A stretch of DNA of 64,000 bases from Actinernus sp. WN-2022 (Eukaryota > Cnidaria > Anthozoa > Actiniaria > Actinernidae): assembly GCA_030867875.1 (NCBI GenBank), contig JAOWCC010001634.1, positions 53,230,021-53,294,020 of the forward strand, read 5' to 3'. Positions 40,723 to 51,239 of this stretch are shown here, in pieces; position 1 is the stretch's first letter, and every line of letters starts with the position of its first letter. Below the pieces are notes generated by a model, which had not been told where the DNA came from, searched no databases, and worked only from the letters and a program-made list of their open reading frames with translations. The translations under genes and the position numbers were made by a program.

Positions 40723-42647
40723 ACCGGGCACTAAACGTCGAAGAATAAAACCTAAGCGCAGTCCCTGGATAACCAAAGATCTTAGACAAAAGATGCTTGA
40801 CAGGGACAAACTTAAGGCAAAAGCCATTAAATCTAATAATTCTGACGACTGGCTGATCTTCAAAAACGCACGTAATAACGTTAACAATCTAATTCGTAAA
40901 TGTAAGGCAGACTACTATAATGCTTCTATCAAGAATAATGAGCGTGATCAATCAAAGATGTGGAAAATCGTTAATGAATTAACTTCCAGGAATTCCTCCT
41001 CGACTTTTATTAACGAGTTAAGGATCGATGATAAAGTTATTACTAATTCTGAAGAGATTTCAGAGACTATGAACGAGTATTTCACAGGTATTGGCCCGAA
41101 ATTAGCTAATACTATTCCTCGCAGCGATATCTCTTATAATCATTACCTGCCAAGTCTTGCATTCTTGACCCAATCCCTGGCCGAGTTCTGAAAGAGTGTC
41201 TTGAAGATCTACTTCCTGTAATAACCAAAGTGGTAAACACCTCACTGTCGCAAGCAGTTCTACCCAAGAGCTTGAAAGCTGCGTCTCTTGAGCCTCGTGT
41301 TAAAAAGGCCTCTATGGACACGGACGATTATTCCAGCTTCCGTCCTATATCTAATCTGAAGTTTATTTCTAAGTCCATAGAAAAGGTGGTGGCAAATCAA
41401 ACACATCAACACATCAAAGATAACAAATTGGCTGAATTGTACCAGTCCGCATATAAAGAATTCCACAGTACAGAGACAGCGCTATTAAAGGTCCAGGACG
41501 ATATCCTGAGGGCCATCGACAGCCAGAAGTCTGTTATCCTCTTATTATTGGATTTATCAGCTGCGTTCGATACGGTCGACCATGAGATCTTGTTGTCCCG
41601 GCTCTCCTACAAATTTGGGATAGTCGATAAGGCGCATGATTGGTTTAAGTCGTACCTCACCGACCGGACGCTGACCGTCAATATTTGTGGGGCCCAGTCA
41701 TCCGTTCACCCCCTTCGTTTTGGGATCCCCCAGGCAGCATACTGGGGCCTATGTTGTTCACCATGTATACATCGCCTCTTGGTGATCTGCTTCAGAGGCA
41801 TGGCATGCAATATCATTTCTATGCCGATGACACTCAGATGTACATCACCTTCAACTCATCTGATACCCGTGACCTCAACATGGCAACTTCGAAGATTGAG
41901 TCCTGTGTCCAAGAAATTGATGCCTGGATGACATGGAATAAGCTGAAGTTAAACGGGGATAAGACTGAGCTACTTTTCTTAAATGCTAAACATCGACCCC
42001 AGCTACCGTTTGATTCGCTTTCTGTCTGCGATGAAATCATCCATCCATCAAATGCGGCCAGAAACATTGGCGTCATATTTGACTCACCATTGTCAATGGA
42101 GCAACATGTTACCAGCGTTTGCAAATCAGGATTCTATCACTTAAGAAATATCAGCCGCATCAGGAAATACCTCAGCTTTAGGTCAGCTGAGACACTAGTC
42201 CACGCTTTTGTATCTTCTAGGCTCGACTACTGCAACTCCCTACTGTATGGATTACCCAAATATCTGACTGATCGCTTACAGAGTGTTCAGAATGCTGCCG
42301 CTCGTGTCGTGACGCTTTCTCGTAAGAAAGATCATATAACACCGATTATGTACAACCTACATTGGTTGCCGATAGAACAACGTATTGAGTACAAATTACT
42401 ACTTATCACTTATAAGGCTTTGCATGGAATAGCACCAGGGTACATAATTGATCTTATTAATTTATATATACCGAGGCGCAATTTGAGATCATCCGCTAGC
42501 ATGAGACTTGTCGCTCCTTCGTACAATCTGCGTAGTTATGGATACAGAGCGTTTTCTTGCGCAGCACCCTCGCTATGGAATGATCTGCCTCAGAGTTTGA
42601 GACTATGTAGCTCGCTAACTACTTTTCAAAAACTCATGAATAATTAA
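40723..42647 (+). pseudogene. Retrotransposon reverse transcriptase
   Basis: The linker and fingers (PWITKDLRQKML, FRPISNLKFISKSIEK) run to about 41150, then a small deletion and shift. The palm has LLDLSAAFDTVDHEIL, then FGIPQ with an indel at about 41735, then the catalytic FYADDTQMY (about 41818). The thumb includes SRLDYCNSLLYG, VQNAAARVV and LHWLPIEQRIEYK. The last residues are cut by the inserted element at about 42630. At least three frame breaks make it inactive. Confidence 0.85.
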
Positions 42648-43528
42648 TGAGCATGTTGTCCAATCAGATGAAGCAAATCAGTCACGTGCATGCTCCTTTA
42701 TACCTGATAAAATCTCATCATTCTAAAAAGCCCGGGGAGGGCTTTGATTTCGGTACCAGGGGAATATGGGGTACAAAGGTATTACAAAAGAATGCAACTG
42801 ATTAGGATGAAGGCTTTATATCAAGAATACTAATAAACATGAAATTTTATATAAAGTTTCATCCTAATTAAGAATTCACTGATAAAGACCCAAAGATAGC
42901 AAAAGTACACGGAACATAAGGTACCTAGATAATAAATTTTGCACTAAATTTACTAATATCAGCAGACTACCGAGATACACAGATAATATTTTTAAAATGA
43001 AGTTGTCCAACTACCATTACTTGTTTACCGAGCCACTGTTTAGTTTAATTATTAAAACTAAACTCAAAGCCGTAAAATAATCAAAAACATGCATTAAACT
43101 TACATATTTTGTGCCGGAGCCAAAAATTTAGAGTCTGCCGTCATGTCAGTCACATCGCTTTCCAAGTCTTGAACTTTATCGAGATAAACTACGACACCAA
43201 ATCCTTCAAGTGAAGGTTCAGTTCTTGCATTGCGAAACGCCGCTTCAAACAACATAGTATGGTAATTTCTTCATGTCCTTCCCATGAGATATTCGTAATT
43301 GCCGGCGGTGATTACTCGAATATTTTGCATGGCGTTGTGAATACAAAGGTTCAATGGTTCATTAAGTAACCATTCCCTTGAGATGTGCGCCTTTCTTTCA
43401 TTGCATTCTTGAAGCGTTTTTGAAGCCGTTTAAAACACTCACAGCACGTGTTTTATCAAGTCTAAAAATTCTCGGGCTCCGCCCTCGAATTTTTAAACTT
43501 GATAAAACACTGCTGTGCGTGTTTTAAA
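42632..43528. mobile_element. Non-autonomous DNA element, copy B (inserted in RT)
   Basis: This is an inverted copy of 26612-27498, about 15 kb away, inserted in the last codons of the preceding RT gene, whose 3' end continues at about 43530. A terminal hairpin lies at about 43445-43510. The short AAAACTC near both junctions may be a target duplication but also occurs at copy A, so the exact boundaries are uncertain. Confidence 0.7.
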
Positions 43529-43829
43529 CAGTACTTAAAACTCAACTGAAGACACATCTTTTTAAGAAGGTCTATGATTAGAAGCGTTTGGAGCATTCTA
43601 TTATATTTTATTATTATTATTATTATCATTATTATTAGAGATACTTTATATAAATTTTTAAGTTTTTTTTAATTTTTCTCAGTATTTCTGTTTATCACGA
43701 CAAATTGTAAATTAGGATTTTTAATGTTAATGATATTTTTGTACTTATATTGTAAATATTTTGTAAAGCGCTATTGGGCATTTTGGAAATGGCGCTCTAT
43801 AAATAAAGACTATTATTATTATTAATAAG

Positions 43830-45400
43830 ATTGGCTGCACCTTTCACCTTCAAAAAGTAAGCAATACTGAAGTTCTTAAACTCTTGAAAAAACTATGTAT
43901 CTCTAAGGCTACTGGCCTAGATAACATCTCGTGTAGGCTGCTCAAAGACGCAGCTGATATTATCTGCATGTGATTCAATTACGGACATTTTTAATTCTTC
44001 AATCAAATCAGGCATATTCCCTTTAGAGTGGAAACCAGCGAGAGTGTGCCCTATCTTTAAAAAAGATAGTCGGTATGATCCAAACAACTATAGACCAATT
44101 TCCGTTATCCCTGTAATATCTAAAGTATTTGAACGCCTAGTATTTGAGCAGCTTTACACTGAATATCTACAAGGAAATAATATCCTTACAAATTATCAGT
44201 CCGGGTTTAGAGAACTCCACTCCACAGTTACAGCGCTTCTTGAGGCTACCGATGACTGGTACAGAAACGTTGACAACGGCTTTGTTAATGCTATTACATT
44301 TCTAGACCTAAAAAAGGCCTTCGATACCGTTGACCACGAAATTCTAATTCAAAAGCTGGCATTATATGGTATAGAAGGCGTTTCGTTGCAATGGTTTGGG
44401 TCTTATCTAAACAATAGACAACAAAGCTGCTGTGTCAACGGTAAAACTTCTACCCTAAAACCTGTAATATGTGGTGTACCTCATTCTCTATACTAGGGCC
44501 TCTGTTATTTCTCATATACATAAATGACTTACTGAATTGTTTGCCAGATGCAGCTACGCGTATGTATGCTGATGATACAACCCTCGCCGCCACTGGAAAT
44601 GATTCAGAGGAAATTAACGAATCTGTCACGAATAACCTGACAGAAGTGAGTAAATGGCTTGCAGCCAATAAACTTTCACTAAATGCATCAAAAACAGAGA
44701 TACTATTCATTGGCTCAAGCCAGAGACTTCAGGAATTTCCAAAAGATATGTCGTTTCCAATTGGTGGTGAAGTTGTAAAGAGAGTTTCGTCAGTGAAGCA
44801 CCTCGGAGTACACCTTGACGAATGTTTAACATGGAATACTCATATCGAAAAACTTACAAAGAAAATATATTCTGGTCTTGGTGCTCTTAAACGCATGAAG
44901 CCATTTGTTCCTTTTGCGACTCTCTCAAGTGTTTATAGGGAATTAATTCACCCCCACTTTGACTACTGTAGCTGCATATGGGGAAACTTAAACCAAGAGC
45001 TCTCTGACAAGTTACAAAAACTACAAAACAGAGCAGCCCGCATACTAACTGGTCTACCATTCCACACCCATGTTGACGAGCTACTGAGTAACCTAGGGTG
45101 GAAAAGACTAGAATCTCAAAGGGCCATTCAAAAAGCAGTCATGGTCTATAAAGCACTGTACGGCCTTGCACCCGAGTATCTGACTAAAATGTTTGAAAGA
45201 AGAACCGAAGCTAATCAATATAATCTCAGAGGCTCGTCGACTAAAATCTCCTTTCCTCATCCGCGCACAAACTTCGGTAAAAAATGCTTTCGTTTTGACG
45301 GGGCAAAGATATGGAATGCACTGCCCGAGGATGTCAGAGCCTCCGATAAAATAAGTATTTTTAAGAAAAAAATTCTTAATATTGTAACCTAACTCTTAAT
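43830..45400 (+). mobile_element. Second L2-like non-LTR retrotransposon, 5'-truncated
   Basis: It directly follows the 3' tail of the previous element. It begins within the RT fingers (LKLLKKLCISKATGLDNISC) and runs to the RT C-terminus, then re-enters the 20-bp satellite at about 45430. The 19-bp ACTCTTAATATTGTAACCT repeat at about 45390-45412 is a small local duplication. Confidence 0.75.
44044..45392 (+). pseudogene. L2-like reverse transcriptase, two frames
   Basis: The fingers and palm ([36 protein letters not shown]) run to about 44490. A shift near the GVPHSL/SILGPLLF junction follows. The catalytic MYADDT is at about 44562, then HLGVHLDECLTWNTHI, LQNRAARIL, and a full C-terminus with YNLRGSSTKISFPHPRT and WNALPEDVR. 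Apart from the frameshift the protein is well preserved, so this insertion looks relatively young. Confidence 0.85.
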
Positions 45401-45429
45401 ATTGTAACCTATTCTTAACTATCATACTT

Positions 45430-45705
45430 CAACACCATGTAGTCAGTACGATCTAATGCCATGTAGTACGATCTAATGCCATGTAGTACGATCTAACGCC
45501 GTCTAGTACGATCTAACGCCGTCTACTGAGTACGATCTAACGCCGTGTAGTACGATCTAATGCCATGTAGTACGATCTAATGCCATGTAGTACGATCTAA
45601 TGCCATGTAGTACGATCTAATGCCATGTAGTACGATCTAATGCCATGTAGTACGATCTAATGCCATGTAGTACGATCTAATGACATGTAGGTTACGATCT
45701 AATTC
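45430..45705 (+). repeat. 20-bp satellite, right block
   Basis: The same TAGTACGATCTAATGCCATG monomer and TAACGCCGTG variant as at 37440-38785, about 13 copies. The two blocks flank the two retrotransposons. Confidence 0.95.
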
Positions 45706-45987
45706 CATTTTGACCAGAATCCCCCTCCATAGAGATCTAGATGTATAGATGACTTTATTTCACATGTAGAATTACATTCCCTAAATATTCACAAGGAATA
45801 GCAACATTATGTGGAATTTTGTCGGTCTAAAATATTTGATTTTTCGTAGTCGTATCTATATTCATAATATATTTTAATATTTTGTAAATTTTATTTTTCT
45901 GTCACGCCCCTTGTGTAAATCAGCTGCTGTTGACAGGGCTAGCGTGCTTAAATAAAGTTATACTACTACTACTACTTATACTACTAG
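45706..45987 (+). other. 3' end of another non-LTR element
   Basis: The stretch with CACGCCCCTTGTGTAAATCA, TTGACAGGGCTAGCGTGC and AAATAAAGTTATACTACTAC looks like the 3' UTR and tail repeat of an L2-type element. No coding part was recognised. Confidence 0.5.
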
Positions 45988-48780
45988 CTGACCTCATGGT
46001 GGTGCATTTGCATAGCTTAGCTGACCCACGGTGGTGCATTTACATATCTTAGCTGAACCCACGGTTTTGCATTTGCATAGCTTAGCTGACCCCACGGTGG
46101 TGCATTTGCATAGCTTAGCTGACACCACGGTGGGGTATTTGCATAGCTTAGCTGACCCCACGGTGGTGCATTTGCATAGCTGACCCCACGGTGGTGCATT
46201 TGCATAGCTTAGCTGACACCACGGTGGGGTATTTGCATAGCTTAGCTGACCCCACGGTGGTGCATTTGCATAGCTGACCCCACGGTGGTGCATTTGCATA
46301 GCTTAGCTGACACCACGGTGGGGTATTTGCATAGCTTAGCTGACCCCACGGTGGTGCATTTGCATAGCTGACCCCACGGTGGTGCATTTGCATAGCTTAG
46401 CTGACACCACGGTGGTGCATTTGCATAGCTGACCCCACGGTGGTGCATTTGCATAGCTTAGCTGACACCACGGTGGGGTATTTGCATAGCTTAGCTGACC
46501 CCACGGTGGTGCATTTGCATAGCTGACCCCACGGTGGTGCATTTGCATAGCTTAGCTGACACCACGGTGGGGTATTTGCATAGCTTAGCTGACCCCACGG
46601 TGGTGCATTTGCATAGCTGACCCCACGGTGGTGCATTTGCATAGCTTAGCTGACACCACGGTGGTGCATTTGCATAGCTGACCCCACGGTGGTGCATTTG
46701 CATAGCTTAGCTGACACCACGGTGGGGTATTTGCATAGCTTAGCTGATCCCACGGTGGTGCATTTGCATAGCTTAGCTGACACCACGGTGGTGCATTTGC
46801 ATAGCTGACCCCACGGTGGTGCATTTGCATAGCTTAGCTGACACCACGGTGGGGTATTTGCATAGCTTAGCTGACCCCACGGTGGTGCATTTGCATAGCT
46901 GACCCCACGGTGGTGCATTTGCATAGCTTAGCTGACACCACGGTGGGGTATTTGCATAGCTTAGCTGACCCCACGGTGGTGCATTTGCATAGCTGACCCC
47001 ACGGTGGTGCATTTGCATAGCTTAGCTGACACCACGGTGGTGCATTTGCATAGCTGACCCCACGGTGGTGCATTTGCATAGCTTAGCTGACACCACGGTG
47101 GGGTATTTGCATAGCTTAGCTGACCCCACGGTGGTGCATTTGCATAGCTGACCCCACGGTGGTGCATTTGCATAGCTTAGCTGACACCACGGTGGGGTAT
47201 TTGCATAGCTTAGCTGATCCCACGGTGGTGCATTTGCATGCCTTAGCTGACCCCAAGGTGGTGCATTTGCATAGCTTAGCTGACCCCACGGTGGTGCATT
47301 TGCATAGCTTAGCTGACCCCACGGTGGTGCATTTGCATAGCTTAGCTGACCCCACGGTGGTGCATTTGCATAGCTTAGCTGACCCCACGGTGGTGCATTT
47401 GCATAGCTTAGCTGACACCACGGTGGTGCATTTGCATAGCTTAGCTGACCCCACGGTGGTGCATTTGCATATCTTAGCTGACCCCACGGTGGTGCATTTG
47501 CATATCTTAGCTGACCCCACGGTGGTGCATTTGCATATCTTAGCTGACCCCACGGTGGTGCATTTGCATATCTTAGCTGACCCCACGGTGGTGCATTTGC
47601 ATAGCTTAGCTGACCCCACGGTGGTGCATTTGCATAGCTTAGCTGACCCCACGGTGGTGCATTTGCATAGCTTAGCTGACCCCACGGTGGTGCATTTGCA
47701 TATCTTAGCTGACCCCACGGTGGTGCATTTGCATATCTTAGCTGACCCCACGGTGGTGCATTTGCATAGCTTAGCTGACCCCACGGTGGTGCATTTGCAT
47801 AGCTTAGCTGACCCCACGGTGGCGCATTTGCATAGCTTAGCTGACCCCACGGTGGTGCATTTGCATAGCTTAGCTGACCCCACGGTGGTGCATTTGCATA
47901 GCTTAGCTGACCCTACGGTGGTGCATTTGCATAGCTTAGCTGACCCCACGGTGGTGCATTTGCATAGCTTAGCTGACACCACGGTGGTGCATTTGCATAG
48001 CTTAGCTGACCCCACGGTGGTGCATTTGCATATCTTAGCTGACCCCACGGTGGTGCATTTGCATATCTTAGCTGACCCCACGGTGGTGCATTTGCATATC
48101 TTAGCTGACCCCACGGTGGTGCATTTGCATATCTTAGCTGACCCCACGGTGGTGCATTTGCATAGCTTAGCTGACCCCACGGTGGTGCATTTGCATAGCT
48201 TAGCTGACCCCACGGTGGTGCATTTGCATAGCTGACCCCACGGTGGTGCATTTGCATAGCTGACCCCACGGTGGTGCATTTGCATAGCTTAGCTGACCCC
48301 ACGGTGGTGCATTTGCATAACTTAGCTGACCCCACGGTGGTGCATTTGCATATCTTAGCTGACCCCACGGTGGTGCATTTGCATAGCTTAGCTGACCCCA
48401 CGGTGGTGCATTTGCATAGCTTAGCTGACACCACGGTGGGGTATTTGCATAGCTTAGCTGACCCCACGGTGGTGCATTTGCATAGCTTAGCTGACCCCAC
48501 GGTGGTGCATTTGCATAGCTTAGCTGACACCACGGTGGGGTATTTGCATAGCTTAGCTGACCCCACGGTGGTGCATTTGCATAGCTTAGCTGACCCCACG
48601 GTGGTGCATTTGCATAGCTTAGCTGACCCCACGGTGGTGCATTTGCATATCTTAGCTGACCCCACGGTGGTGTATTTGCATATCTTAGCTGACCCCACGG
48701 TGGTGCATTTGCATATCTTAGCTGACCCCACGGTGGTGCATTTGCATAACTTAGCTGACCCCACGGTGGGGTATTTGCAA
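45988..48780 (+). repeat. 33-bp minisatellite with octamer motif
   Basis: The unit starts CTGACCCCACGGTGGTGCAT, then TTGCATAGCTTAG; a 28-bp form lacks TTAGC. There are roughly 85-90 units. The left part (to about 47220) has a 94-bp higher-order pattern with a GGGGTATTTGCAT variant; the right part is mostly simple 33-bp units. Because 33 is a multiple of three and stops are absent, long ORFs (up to 358 and 389 codons) exist on both strands; I regard them as repeat artefacts. Confidence 0.95.
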
Positions 48781-48882
48781 AAATGTCACATGCCCCACAT
48801 ATGCCCTCCCCTAACAGAGATCTACATAACCTAATTTAACTGAAATTTATTGGACCCATGTCGAAGTACTTGCACGTACGAA

Positions 48883-48906
48883 GGGGGGGGGGGGGGGAGG
48901 GGGGGG
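48883..48906 (+). repeat. G-tract with one A
   Basis: Fifteen G, A, eight G. A GATA microsatellite lies at about 49000-49016. Confidence 0.9.
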
Positions 48907-49049
48907 ATGGGCAGGTTAGGAATTGATAGAGCCACTATGTCTACTTTTACATGAAGCACATAAAAGATTACTTGATAAATGCTAAAGGAAAAGTTACATA
49001 GATAGATAGATAGATTGCCTTTATTTAAAACCACTAGCACCTAGTACCA

Positions 49050-49752
49050 TTTCCACCTACCTCTCGGCCTTGAGCTATGTGCATAAACTTCAGGGGATTC
49101 GCGATCCCACAAAGGGCTTCTTAATCCAACAACTACTGCGGGCCAGCAAATTCCGGTTACTCTACCAGTTCTCCACAATTTAGTTAAAGCATTGGATCAC
49201 ACCAATAGTTCGCCGTACCAGCGTACCTTGTTTCGATCAATGTTCCTCACGGCATTTTATGGTTTTCTAAGAATAGGCGAAATGGCGATCAAAACCGCGG
49301 ATCTGAAGCATACAGTACTTCAGTATAAGGATCTGTCATTTCTACTTGACCGAGGTGTACCAACGGCGGCAAAACTTACCATTACCAATTTTAAACACAA
49401 TCTTTCTAAGCGCCCATTCACAATCCATATCCTTCGACAGGAGCTGCCCGCCTTTTGTCCGGTTAAGGGTTTACTTAATTATTGTTCTCTTCGCGGTACT
49501 CAGCCAGGGCCATTGTTCTGCCATGCAGACTGCTCCAGTATTACCACTTCGCTGTTTTCGCAACAGTTGAGTCAATGCCTTGCCTTTTGCGGGTTGGACG
49601 CGAGCCGCTATAAAGCTCACAGTTTTCGAATTGGGGCGGCTAGTCACGCCGCCGAAAAGGGTTTTTCTGATGCTCAGATCCGTGGTCTTGGTCGGTGGAA
49701 ATCAGATGCATTCAAAGTCTACCTCCGTTCCGAATCGCTCACTGCAAACTGA
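49050..49752 (+). pseudogene. Tyrosine recombinase, frameshifted
   Basis: The N-terminal part (TYLSALSYVHKLQGIRDPTK) lies in one frame; a shift near 49140-49150 joins it to the catalytic part. That has FYGFLRIGEM (first Arg), HSFRIGAASHAAEKG (H-x2-R box) and LGRWKSDAFKVYLR (the Tyr nucleophile), so the R-H-R-Y set is present. This type of metazoan tyrosine recombinase occurs in DIRS/Ngaro-like or Crypton-like elements. No adjoining RT of that class was seen, so it is an isolated fragment. Confidence 0.75.
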
Positions 49753-50271
49753 TTCGCTTTACATTCACTTACTATCTGCCCGTTGCGGTAGAGAAATTCA
49801 GTGCAATTATAGACCAATTTTTGCCATTCGTGCATATGTAAATTACAGACAGGGGCTGATTTCTTGTGCTTCTTGCCACTGATTTAATTTGAGCAGTTTC
49901 CTCTCCGTGCTGTGCGTGCCCGCGGCTTCTGGTGGGCTTGTCACAAGATGTGACTCGTGGCGTTGTTATTCGTCCCACCTTTGATGAATGACAAACACTT
50001 CTCTCAGTAAATGGATTAGTGATTTGAGACATTTAAATAAAAGCCACAATCGTGGCAAATTAATCCAATCGCGTGTTTCTTCATTCACCAAACAGAGCTT
50101 GCCTCTGGCACTTACAGCACAATCGTCTAGAAGGACCGCTCGGGTCATGGCATAAACACGATTATGATTAAAGCACATTAGGCTGAACTGAATGTTGAAG
50201 GAACTTAGTATTAAAACGCGGTATTTCAAGGGAATCCGCTACTCTTAGATTATAACGGCTAGTCCTCTTAA
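49753..50271. other. Sequence without recognised gene
   Basis: Short ORFs exist on both strands but none shows domain features. It may be the 3' part of the recombinase element. Confidence 0.4.
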
Positions 50272-50880
50272 CTACCATCTTACTACCATCTTACTGATCG
50301 CATAAAAAATCTGGTAACCTAGCGTGGAATGCCTTGTGCATTGTCTTAAACAATACAAGCTTATGATAAATACTGAGTGAATATCATTTAACTGAGCAAC
50401 CGTCTGGTCAGCGTCCTTATTAATACAGTAAACCGTGGTGTCGTCGGCGTACATGTAGACCTGGCCAGAAGTGACGGAAGAAGGAAGGTCGTTAGTAAAT
50501 AAGGTGAATAAGTTCGGTCCTAGGACCGAACCGTGAGGAATACCGAAAGCCACTGGTAATACACCTGACTTAACTCCGTTGACGACTGTGTCTTGGCGCC
50601 TGTCTTGAAGGTAGTTCTTTATCCATTTCAACAGCGTGCCGTTAACGCCAAAGTCCCGATGTAATTTCGCCTCGAGCACATCATGATCAACACTGTCAAA
50701 TGCTTTCTTAAAATCGATGAAAGCCACAGCAACGGCATTACCCGAGTCCACAGCTCTCCTCCACACTTCCGTTAAATTAATCAGCAATAGTTCCGTTGAA
50801 TAGCCCGGCCTGTACGCCCATTGCCTATCGGAGACCATCATATTTTCCCTGAACATGTATGCTACAGTAGCACCTGTGCT
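50272..50880 (-). pseudogene. Non-LTR reverse transcriptase fragment
   Basis: The minus frame reads SDRQWAYRPGYSTELLL, VAFIDFKKAFDSVDHD, FGIPHGSVLGPNLFTLF and MYADDTTVYC, i.e. RT palm with intact catalytic YADD. Both ends are cut. It is close in type to the element at 17936 (same TNDLPSSV block). Confidence 0.85.
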
Positions 50881-50934
50881 TGGACAGTGAAGTTAGAAAT
50901 AATATATTTATATAGGCAAGCCTATAAATACGAA

Positions 50935-51200
50935 GAGATGCACGAGTTACTCGTAACAGGAAGCCTACCAATCCTGTAGCTGTCTACACCTTACATGGCC
51001 AGATCTTAGATCAGCAAGACACAGTTAAATACCTTGGTGTTACCATCCACCACAAATTATCATGGAACGACCATATTAGTAACACAGTTGGCTTCCTTAG
51101 GCGTAATCTTCAAATCCCTAAGAAGCACATAAAGGATAATGCATATAACTCATAGAGTATGCAGCTGTTGTTTGGGATCCATTCACCCAGGCAAATCAAT
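50935..51200 (+). pseudogene. Non-LTR RT thumb fragment
   Basis: One frame has VYTLHGQIL, KYLGVTIHHKLSWNDHI and a decayed VWDPF-type block. It is a separate insertion from the following element, because the fingers region starts again at 51250. Confidence 0.55.
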
Positions 51201-51239
51201 TTTTTTTTTATTATTATTTATCCACGAAAAGCTTATCAC

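Larger units (their letters stand above)
38786..43830 (+). mobile_element. L2/CR1-like non-LTR retrotransposon, nearly full length, decayed
   Basis: It contains an ORF1-like coiled coil and SGNH/GDSL-type esterase segment, an endonuclease and a reverse transcriptase. The 3' UTR has GCGCTATTGGGC and a TTATTATTATT tail at 43810-43825. It is interrupted at about 42632-43528 by a DNA element; the RT C-terminus (LKTHLFKKVYD) resumes at about 43545. It sits within the 20-bp satellite. Confidence 0.8.

Noticed and set aside
45988..48780. Long repetitive protein genes on both strands
   Set aside because: The ORFs arise because the 33-bp unit is a multiple of three and lacks stops; both strands are open equally and there is no start or splice context.
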